Shown here one piece after another: positions 44,855 to 52,004 of a stretch of DNA of 64,000 nt. Below the pieces are notes generated by a model that saw only the letters and a program-made list of their open reading frames with translations, was not told where the DNA came from and did not search any database. The number at the start of each line of letters is the position of its first letter. The first letter of the stretch is position 1. Made by a program: the position numbers and the translations under genes. This stretch comes from DVED01 sp963838375 (lineage in GTDB: Bacteria > Cyanobacteriota > Cyanobacteriia > Cyanobacteriales > Geitlerinemataceae): contig CAWIQY010000019.1 in assembly GCA_963838375.1 (NCBI GenBank), forward strand, positions 62,001 through 126,000, written 5' to 3'.

Positions 44855-46685
44855 TCAATCGAGGTTTAAGCAATTGCTGAAATATTGACGATACAACTGA
44901 CAGCTTAGCGTCACGGTATTACATCTTAAATGAACCAGTCCCATACTATAGAGCTTGAATCCTAAAATAGCTTCTAATCGGAGCGGTTCTGAAGTTTCGG
45001 TCGCCCATTCGATCGCCTCGAGTAACTCGGGATACTGCTGCAAATTCCACCAATGACGGCGCAGATGATCGCTATATATACTCGATTCCATCGGAGCCGT
45101 ATTTAATAATTCCGCCAGAGAAAAATCTCCTTCGGCTAAATGATAGAGCGCCAATCGGACAAGATAGGGATGTCCGCCCACCATCTTCACTAATTGAGAA
45201 ACTTGAGAACTCGTCCAATTCAGTCCGTGCCGCTGGACTAACTCCTCAACTTGTCGGACGAAAACTCGGGCAACTCTACAGGCAACCCGACATTAAATGG
45301 AGATTGATTCACATCCATTGGCAGATAAACTTCAGTGGAATGTACGACAACTAAATGTAATTTCTCGCCAAATCTCTCGATTTTTTGCATCTTCGTGCCA
45401 AGCTCGCAACAAGGCAAAAAAGTCTGCCGCGATCGCCGGATATTGAAACACACGATCGACTTCATCCAAGCCCAACACCAAAGGCGAATCCAATTGCGGG
45501 TAACAAATACTCTTCAAAATACGCCGTGCAATTATCCTTGCTGCCAAAAATATCGTCCCAATATTGGGCCAAGCGATTGGGCAGTTTCAAACGGCGTCCG
45601 ATACTGGCACAAAACCAACGCAAAAAGCGATCCAAATCGGAAAACAATTGGGTGTCCGCCAGTTGAAAACTCAGAGAAACCGGGTAATACCCTTGCTGTT
45701 CGGCATGGGCGAGCAATCTTGCCATCAACGAGGTTTTACCCATTTGGCGGGGCGCTTTGATCCGAATCAGCGCACCGGGTTGGGTCAACTGTTTCCATCG
45801 CCCGAGTTTCGATCGGCGGACGGGGAATATAAAATCGCGATGTCAGTTCTACCTGTCCGTTGGGATGTTGGAGTTCGGGTGCTGCGGTCGGCAACGGTGG
45901 TGTAGATCGGTCACTCCCACCTCAGATCTTGATCTCGGCGCCAGTTATCGGCATCGATCGACTGATTCCAGGGACGACCCTCGGCGATCGATCGGACAAC
46001 TGTCTCGAATCGCATCCCAGTTGTCCGCTTGGAAATTCCAGTTTTGGGGTGGAATCGGCTGAAGGTAGCCCCGCAGATCCGGATTAAAGAACCCCATATT
46101 CGGCAGATCGTCGCAAATCGGTAAAATTGTGGGTGGGTGCGCGCTTTCCTTCGCCCGTCGCACCACTTCCGTCACCATTTCGCTGGTTGCCCCATCTCGA
46201 TCGAGCAGCAGCAGTAGGTAATCACTCTGTTGTATAGCGCTTACGTCCAGGGTTCGTGCCCAGGTCAGTCCCTGAAGGCAATCGTCGCCTATCAGCAGCG
46301 GATGATATCCTCCCCCTTGAAACGCTTGGTAAAATTGTCGGGCTAAGTTCTGACTAGAAAGTCAATCGCTGTAGCTGATGGCAACGGTTTTGGCAAGGTT
46401 TCCACCTTCGTTCGTCGCCTGTCGGTAATCTACTTCCAGTGCCGCATCCATGGGTGTGGGAGAAACATCGGCAATTTTCTGCCAGTTCGCAATGCCGACC
46501 GCCGCGCAAATATTTATGAAGGTTTCGCGCTCGATGGCAATGCCGCGCCAAAATCGTCGCAATGTCGCTTGTGAAGTGTTGGCAGTTCTCCACCAACTTA
46601 AGCTACTGGTTTTCGTCCAACCTTTGTTGCGTCTGGCTGCGTCCACTATCTGCAATCCGCGTTCCGATGCCCCGATCGTTTCCAT
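44855..46685 (-). pseudogene. HTH-like, TIR-like and AAA_35 protein (STAND/NLR type), frame-broken
   Basis: Starting at ATG 46685 the protein begins METIGASERGLQIVDAARRNK, then GWTKTSSLSWWRTANTSQAT, a helix-turn-helix-like lead domain. The TIR-like part reads AISYSD then NLARQFYQAF and HPLLIGDDC. The AAA_35 core follows: QVELTSRFYIPRPPIE, PGALIRIKAPRQMGKTSLM (Walker A), VLGLDEVDRVFQYP (Walker B), HSTEVYLP, and GGHPYLVRLALYHLAEG. Breaks are an in-frame TGA after SYSD (about 46349), one-base insertions near 45955, 45920, 45787, 45500 and 45375, and a deletion near 45260. Such TIR-STAND proteins are often immune-type sensors; no defence role is shown here. It lies 6 bases upstream of the second ATPase. 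Confidence 0.7.
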
Positions 46686-46855
46686 ATGTTCCCCGTCTTT
46701 ATCCCATGGCTCAATACGGATCTTTTTATAGGATAAAGGCAAGAGAAAGCGGTTGTTCGCAACAGGGAAAGGAGTTAGGGAATCTTCACATAAATGGATG
46801 GAAATGCGATCGCAACGGTTAGCACTCTAGCAATCCTATTTCATCCGTAAATATC

Positions 46856-46921
46856 TGTAGGGGTAGTGCCCCTATTCCTATACCGGAAACTGTGGCAACC
46901 ACGGGGGATTGCCTCTACTGG
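46856..46921. repeat. Dispersed cyanobacterial repeat (GTAGGGG / GGCAACC..GATTGCC type)
   Basis: TGTAGGGGTAGTGCCCC is a short hairpin, and GGCAACCACGGGGGATTGCC at its end is an imperfect palindrome. Both motifs are widespread in cyanobacterial intergenic DNA. Confidence 0.6.
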
Positions 46922-46933
46922 TTACGGATTACT

Positions 46934-47458
46934 TCACTCAAATAGCCGAAAATAAGGATATCGAACGGGGACTCCCGGTTCCTTGTCCAAGTCGAAGTTA
47001 ATCACATCCCAACAGGAAGATTCTTCGGCATCGGGACTGAACTCCACGGGTAAACCATAAAGCTTAGGATGAGAATTCTCATTCTCTTGACGATCGCGCC
47101 AAGGCGCATTCCGTTCTAAATAAGCCCCCATCAATTCCTGATATCGACGGGCAATAATCACTTTGGTCGCTCGATAGCCCTGAGTGTACAATCGATCGAG
47201 GGCTTCGTGAATTTCAAAGCGGATGCCGTCGGGATGAGTATGCTGTCGGTACCAGTCACTCTCCCACCGGCGCCAATGCCGACTCGATTGCAAATGAACC
47301 AGTTCTCCGGTCTTGGGATCGGCTTCAAATGCACCGTGACGGGGACACAGATAGGTGTCAGTCAGAGTGAGTGCCGGGATGGTTTGGCGACAGTGGGGAC
47401 ACTGAATTTCCGGTCCGAAGATCGGATATTGGTAGCCTGGATCGATCGAGTAGTCCAT
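46934..47458 (-). CDS. TIGR02652-like zinc-ribbon protein
   Basis: A 174-residue protein of a conserved cyanobacterial family that I match to TIGR02652 from memory. A zinc ribbon lies near residues 19-40: IQCPHCRQTIPAL and DTYLCPRHGAF, giving CxxC and CxxH. A basic helix (HWRRWESDWYRQH) and YPYFRLFE at the end follow. It has no signal peptide. The start ATG 47458 (MDYSIDPGYQYPIFGP) is conserved in form. The function is unknown; nucleic-acid binding is plausible from the ribbon. The tnpB element lies just upstream. Confidence 0.7.
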   Translation of the reverse strand: MDYSIDPGYQYPIFGPEIQCPHCRQTIPALTLTDTYLCPRHGAFEADPKTGELVHLQSSRHWRRWESDWYRQHTHPDGIRFEIHEALDRLYTQGYRATKVIIARRYQELMGAYLERNAPWRDRQENENSHPKLYGLPVEFSPDAEESSCWDVINFDLDKEPGVPVRYPYFRLFE

Positions 47459-47555
47459 TCGACGGTCGCCTATGAGAATGACAGCTTGTTGAGTGGCAGA
47501 TACACCAAGGCGTGTACTCTACAATTTTAACATTTTGCTGGAATTCCCCATCTAA

Positions 47556-47576
47556 CTCCAACGAAGGCGGTTGGAG
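47556..47576. repeat. Hairpin past the second tnpB
   Basis: CTCCAAC (47556-47562) and GTTGGAG (47570-47576) with a 7-base loop. It lies 45 bases past the tnpB stop and may be part of its right end or guide RNA. Confidence 0.5.
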
Positions 47577-47620
47577 AACGTTGCACTCTAGTCGTACTAC
47601 TGTCTTCCGTTCTGTAAAAC

Positions 47621-48880
47621 CTATACAAACCTACTCAAATCTAGACAAAGCTGGACATGAGTCGGATTGCTGTTGACTTCCTGATTCAACGTAGCGACAG
47701 CATAACTGCTATCGGGTTTGTCTACTTCACAGGCTGACACGGTGGAACTCACCGCCATTTCCGAACGCTCTGGAATATGGATTCCATCAAACCATCGTTC
47801 GATATTCTTCGCCGCGTTTAAGTCTCTGTCCTCGGTATAACCGCATTCAGGGCAGAGATAAGTGCGGTTTTTTAATGGCATTTTATGACGATGATTGCCA
47901 CAGTTTGAGCAGATTTGAGAACTGGGAAACATTCTATCAACCAAGATCGACTGGCTGGAAAATTTCTCAGTTTTATACTCTAACTGTCGGCGAAACTCGT
48001 ACATACCACAATCGGCAATTGCCCCGGCGAGTTTGTGATTCTTTAGAAAGGACTTGACTGACAAATCCTCAATCTTGATCTCGCTGTGGTTCTGGGCAAG
48101 ATAGTGAGTTAATTTGTGAATCGCATCCTTACGTGTGTTGGCAATCCTAGCGTGTAACTTAGCTAGCTTTTGCACCGCTTTGGCTCGATTTTTAGAACCT
48201 TTGACACGTTTACTAACGCGACGTTGTAACCGCTTCATCCGTTTGTTTAAACGGCGATACGCTTTAGGGTTAGCGAAGACTTTCCCGTTAGAACAAACTG
48301 CTAATTCCTTAATTCCTATGTCAACACCAATTGTCGGTCTATTAGGGTCTACGTTGGGTTTTTCAATTTCAACCTTAATTGAGATTAGCCAACGATTAGC
48401 TTGGCGTGAGATCACACAGTTATGAACGGCTGTCACAGGTAGAGGCTCTGCTAAGCGCACCCAACCGATAGATGGCAGTCTAACTCGCTTACCGTTGTGT
48501 TGGATGCCGGGTTTTGCTTTTGTCCCTGATTCCAAATAAAAAGAATCGCGTTGACCTTTCTTTTTGAATCGGGGTCGTTTGGAGATTTTTTTCAAGCATC
48601 TATCCCAAGCGGTTCGGCAATCGGCTAAGGCTTTTTGAGGGACGTTTTTATTGACTTCGTAATACCATTGATTAACGGATTTGACTCGGCTCACCAATTT
48701 TTTGTGTAAGTCAATCGCGGTCGGGAGTTTAACTGTCTTGTCAGTTCCCCGAATCGCCAAAATCTCCTGAATCTGAGCGTTAGCCCAATTGTAAGCGTGA
48801 CGTGCTGTCCCGGAAGCTTTACGGAACAAAGTCTCTTGCTTATTGTGAGGAATTAAAGCCGTCTTGAAACTGAGTAACAT
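47621..48880 (-). CDS. tnpB: TnpB, RNA-guided nuclease (second IS605-type element, apparently intact)
   Basis: A 419-residue TnpB with an uninterrupted frame. The N-terminal helical part begins MLLSFKTALIPHNKQETLF. RuvC catalytic residues are present: Asp in GVDIGIKELAVCSNG, Glu in IKIEDLSVKSF, and Asp in TEDRDLNAAKNIERW. The zinc ribbon is ICSNCGNHRHKM with YLCPECGYTED. TnpB uses a guide RNA from the element's right end to cut target DNA. There is no tnpA in the window, so movement would need help in trans. It differs in sequence from the tnpB at 2291-3640, so they are separate families. A small ORF is divergently transcribed from its 5' side. Confidence 0.95.
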   Translation of the reverse strand: MLLSFKTALIPHNKQETLFRKASGTARHAYNWANAQIQEILAIRGTDKTVKLPTAIDLHKKLVSRVKSVNQWYYEVNKNVPQKALADCRTAWDRCLKKISKRPRFKKKGQRDSFYLESGTKAKPGIQHNGKRVRLPSIGWVRLAEPLPVTAVHNCVISRQANRWLISIKVEIEKPNVDPNRPTIGVDIGIKELAVCSNGKVFANPKAYRRLNKRMKRLQRRVSKRVKGSKNRAKAVQKLAKLHARIANTRKDAIHKLTHYLAQNHSEIKIEDLSVKSFLKNHKLAGAIADCGMYEFRRQLEYKTEKFSSQSILVDRMFPSSQICSNCGNHRHKMPLKNRTYLCPECGYTEDRDLNAAKNIERWFDGIHIPERSEMAVSSTVSACEVDKPDSSYAVATLNQEVNSNPTHVQLCLDLSRFV

Positions 48881-48900
48881 TTGATTCGACCTGTCAAATG
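48878..48900. promoter_or_regulatory. Inverted repeat over the tnpB start, possible operator
   Basis: CATTTGA (48878-48884) and TCAAATG (48894-48900) are perfect 7-bp inverted repeats that include the tnpB start codon. They lie in the 61-base space between tnpB and the divergent small ORF. Confidence 0.45.
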
Positions 48901-48941
48901 AGTTATATTGTCTAGTATACCTGATATCATCTTGAGATGAA

Positions 48942-49106
48942 ATGCCAACAATAAAATTTCAGCCAGATCGTCAAGTGGCATACGACAAGGTTCCGGTTCA
49001 AGTGAAAGTGTTGCCGGGTGTCCGCGAAAGACTCAAACAAGTACCGGACTGGCAGAATCAGGTACGAGCCTATATTGATTCCTTGATATCTGGTCAAATT
49101 GAGTGA
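48942..49106 (+). CDS. Small ORF divergent from tnpB
   Basis: A 54-residue ORF beginning MPTIKFQPDRQVAYDKVPVQ. The second half reads VLPGVRERLKQVP and NQVRAYIDSLISGQIE, a helix pair of ribbon-helix-helix size. It is transcribed away from tnpB and shares its promoter region. Similar small divergent ORFs seem to accompany cyanobacterial tnpB genes, from memory. It could be an autoregulator of the element. The stop overlaps the convergent gene's end by 13 bases. Confidence 0.6.
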   Translation: MPTIKFQPDRQVAYDKVPVQVKVLPGVRERLKQVPDWQNQVRAYIDSLISGQIE

Positions 49107-49849
49107 GCTTTGCCTACATTCGATCGGATATTAGGTTGCAGTTCCACACCCTCTTCGATAGACCAACTATCGAGCAACATCTCCCGACCGCCAACTGTGG
49201 TGACTCCCAGTTTCTGCCCGTTTTGTGCACTAAACTCAAAGCTACACCATCCTAAGCCCGTCCCGCTACACGTCACCAATTCTTCATACCCCAATTCATC
49301 AGATATATTCCGATCGTAGGGGGACGAATGAGACTGGGCAATGGGCTTCCATCCTGCCCCGATTAAGATGGATCTTACCTCGGCATAGGGCTTGCCCTGA
49401 TGTAAAATAGGGAGAGATTGTGAGATTTCAATTTCTGTTCCTTCTAGCTCCCAATTGACGATCCACGGTTGATTTCCTTCACTACTATTTGCTGTGGTAA
49501 TGGTTAACTGTCGTCCCTCGGCTGTGTTAAACCGAAACACGCAGACTTCCTGATTTGTTTGTGGACAACCGACTAGTTCTGTAAAGCCAAATTCGGTTAT
49601 AATAGACTTCTCGATCGAATTCAATCGTTCAATCCTCGCTGGAGAGTAATAACTATGACTGGCTTGCCATCCTGCTTCTCGCAAGAGTTCCCTAGCTTCG
49701 GCATAAGGCATATTTTCGGTCAGAGTCGGTAGCTCTTGCGCCAGAACACCACGAGGACTCAAAACAGCCAGAGAAAGGGTCAATTTAATAGATAGGAAAA
49801 GCGTCCTCAAAAGAGAGGAATTCCAGCTAGTAGTCAGGCTTTTCATCAA
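49094..49849 (-). CDS. Exported protein with two copies of a Cys-containing domain
   Basis: A 251-residue exported protein with a signal peptide ending at VLAQ. The mature part has two about 95-residue repeats. The first has MPYAEARELLREAGWQ, FGFTELVGC, VCVFRFN and GRQLTITT. The second has KPYAEVRSILIGAGWK, LGYEELVTC, WCSFEFS and GQKLGVTT. Two Cys per copy could form a disulfide. The family is unrecognised, but internal duplication is clear. It lies in the periplasm or outside. Its 3' end overlaps the small ORF next to tnpB, so the mobile element may have landed at its edge. Confidence 0.7.
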   Translation of the reverse strand: MMKSLTTSWNSSLLRTLFLSIKLTLSLAVLSPRGVLAQELPTLTENMPYAEARELLREAGWQASHSYYSPARIERLNSIEKSIITEFGFTELVGCPQTNQEVCVFRFNTAEGRQLTITTANSSEGNQPWIVNWELEGTEIEISQSLPILHQGKPYAEVRSILIGAGWKPIAQSHSSPYDRNISDELGYEELVTCSGTGLGWCSFEFSAQNGQKLGVTTVGGREMLLDSWSIEEGVELQPNIRSNVGKAHSI

Positions 49850-50090
49850 ATACAGTTAGATTGTAATTTCACATCCATCGTAGCAGTTGAAACTTAAAAC
49901 GACCACAATAACGTGTGAAGTTTTCGGCAAGAAATAGATCTCAAAAAGACAAGGAAAGCTGAAATAATAGTGAAATTCTTTATCCAAAATTTAAATTTTT
50001 CAACCGGATCGAAAGAAGTCACAAGACAGAGAATTTATCGCATTCTATACACGAGAAATATGTCAATCTCCTCATTGTTTTAACGATCTT

Positions 50091-50636
50091 GTGAATGATT
50101 CTTCAGAAACCGCCAAAACACCGTCCTCCTATTGGTCTGCTGTCGATGTCTCCAGCGCAGCATTTGTCGCCCCCTGCGCCACCGTCATCGGTCGCGTGCA
50201 AGTGGGGATGGGGGCGAGCATCTGGTATGGAGCTGTGGTGCGTGGCGATGTGGAATCGATCGCTATTGGAGCGCATACGAATATTCAAGATGGGGCGATT
50301 TTGCACGGCGATCCGGGTCAGGCTACCATTCTCGAAGAGTACGTTACCGTCGGACACCGAGCGGTGATTCACAGCGCCTATATCGAACGAGGTTGTCTGA
50401 TCGGGATTGGTGCGATCGTTCTCAATGGCGTGCGCGTAGGGGAGGGGAGCATTATCGGAGCTGGAGCTGTTGTCGTCAAAGATGTACCCCCTCGATCGCT
50501 GGTTGTCGGGGTTCCGGGTAAGGTGGTACGGACGCTAACGGACGCAGAAGTGGCACACACGATCGAACACGCCCGTAAATACGAGCAATTGGCGCGGGTT
50601 CATGGGGGCACGGGGACTGATTTGGGCTTTGTGTGA
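50091..50636 (+). CDS. Gamma-carbonic anhydrase-like hexapeptide-repeat protein
   Basis: A 181-residue left-handed beta-helix protein of the YrdA/gamma-carbonic anhydrase family. The zinc ligands expected for this fold are present as His72 (AILHGD), His89 (TVGH) and His94 (AVIH), with the 17- and 5-residue spacing of CamH-type enzymes. Hexapeptide turns such as IGAHTN, VGEGSI and IGAGAV repeat throughout. CcmM carries a related domain in the carboxysome, but this protein lacks the RuBisCO-like modules. A GTG start at 50091 is used because no earlier ATG fits. Catalytic activity is not shown. It lies 88 bases before psbY on the same strand. Confidence 0.9.
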   Translation: MNDSSETAKTPSSYWSAVDVSSAAFVAPCATVIGRVQVGMGASIWYGAVVRGDVESIAIGAHTNIQDGAILHGDPGQATILEEYVTVGHRAVIHSAYIERGCLIGIGAIVLNGVRVGEGSIIGAGAVVVKDVPPRSLVVGVPGKVVRTLTDAEVAHTIEHARKYEQLARVHGGTGTDLGFV

Positions 50637-50724
50637 ATCTGACGATCGATTCGTTCATCTGCGACCCAAACATCCTATAATTATGAGAAGTCTTTAAAAA
50701 TTTGTTAAGCGAGGAGATCCCGCT

Positions 50725-50850
50725 ATGAACTTCGATTGGCGTTTGCTTGTCGTCCTTCTCCCTGTCATTATTGCCCTAAGCTGGGCTGTATTTAATATCA
50801 TCCAAGCGGCTCTAGGTCAAGTTCAGGGTTTTTTGAATAAAGAATCTTAA
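50725..50850 (+). CDS. psbY: Photosystem II protein PsbY
   Basis: A 41-residue single-helix subunit of photosystem II, located at the edge near cytochrome b559. The sequence MNFDWRLLVVLLPVIIALS followed by WAVFNIIQAALGQVQGFLNK matches PsbY. GAGGAG at 50711-50716 precedes the ATG at 50725, and a TATAAT-like box lies at 50676-50681. It follows the gamma-carbonic anhydrase gene by 88 bases. The gene is too short for most automated calls but is unambiguous. Confidence 0.95.
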   Translation: MNFDWRLLVVLLPVIIALSWAVFNIIQAALGQVQGFLNKES

Positions 50851-51070
50851 AGCGAACCTTACCCGAAAGCGGTATTGGGAGACAAACTGGAGGGGCAACC
50901 GCTGAGGCTTGCCCCTTCTTTGTGCAATAGCTACGTGCAATAGCGACCTGTCAAACTTGTCTGTTTTGCGATCTAAGATTCTTTTGCGATCTAAGATTGA
51001 TGAAGCGATCGGTTATCTGACCGATTCCCGAACCGCAAATCAAGCCGAACAAAAGGAACTGACACCAGAT

Positions 51071-51913
51071 ATGCTGAAATCTGCGCTCCCAGTTATGCCA
51101 ACCCCCGCCAACAGACGATCGTGGGGACAAACAATCCGAGGGTTGGCAGTGGTTCTGCTAGCGAGCCTATGCCTTTCCGGTTGCGTCCGTTACGATGTGG
51201 GTGTCACTTTCGATTCCCAAACTCACGGCGAAATCGTACAGCAGATTCGTTTATCTCAACAGCTAACCAATTTCAGTGGAGCCACTGTGGAAGAATGGCT
51301 CGATAGTATCGATAGTCGCGCTCGTCGTTTGCAGGGCAAAACAAAGCGATCGAGCGATCGAGAACTCACTGTCAAGATTCCGTTTAACAATGGGGCTCAA
51401 CTTGTCGAAAAATTTAATGGATTTTTCAATCCGGCGGCGCTCGAAAAAGGTCAGGTAAAAACGACACCCACCGCAGAACTTCCTCAATGGGGCGCTAATT
51501 TGAGTCTGAAGCAGAATAATGCGTTTTTGGCACTGCGAAATCGCTTGAGTGTCGATTTAGATTTGCGGGGATTGGGCGCAATTGCCGATGCTGGAGACAC
51601 GGTAGAGATCGGCGCGGGGTCTCTATTTGAAATCGATTTTGCCCTGAATACACCCTGGGGTGCAACTACAGTCGTGGGAGCAGAGAATACTCTTCAAGCC
51701 GAACAAAGCGATCGACATTTGGTTTGGAAACTCAAACCCGGTCAAATGAATCACTTTGAAGCCGTTTTCTGGGTTCCTAGTCCCATCGGTATCGGCTCGA
51801 TCGTTATTGTCTTTCTGATGGTTGCCGGTCATTTACTCAAACATCGACTTTTTCCGGCATTAGGTTGGGAACGAAAACCCAAAAAGCGGAAACAGTTATC
51901 AGTTAATAGTTAA
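51071..51913 (+). CDS. DUF3153 lipoprotein
   Basis: A 280-residue protein of the cyanobacterial DUF3153 family. Starting at ATG 51071 (MLKSALPVMPTPANRR) gives a signal peptide with lipobox ASLCLSGC. The mature part is beta-rich with the pattern RYDVGVTFDSQTHGEIVQQI and SGATVEEWLDSIDSRA. A transmembrane helix near residues 245-262 (GIGSIVIVFLMVAGHLLK) sits just before a basic tail, so the protein is held at both ends. The open frame begins earlier at 50909 without family features. Function unknown; probably in the periplasm or thylakoid lumen. Confidence 0.85.
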   Translation: MLKSALPVMPTPANRRSWGQTIRGLAVVLLASLCLSGCVRYDVGVTFDSQTHGEIVQQIRLSQQLTNFSGATVEEWLDSIDSRARRLQGKTKRSSDRELTVKIPFNNGAQLVEKFNGFFNPAALEKGQVKTTPTAELPQWGANLSLKQNNAFLALRNRLSVDLDLRGLGAIADAGDTVEIGAGSLFEIDFALNTPWGATTVVGAENTLQAEQSDRHLVWKLKPGQMNHFEAVFWVPSPIGIGSIVIVFLMVAGHLLKHRLFPALGWERKPKKRKQLSVNS

Positions 51914-52004
51914 TGGTTAATAGTTAATAGTCGATCGCGTTAATCCGCCACTAACCACAACAGCCATCTATCCAAAAACGACCGACTCTGAGAGCTTGGC
52001 AACT

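Noticed and set aside
2639..46351. TGA recoding (UGA as Trp) suggested by two in-frame TGA codons
   Set aside because: TGA ends many genes normally in this window, for example DUF29 overlap and the RRM relic, so standard code applies.
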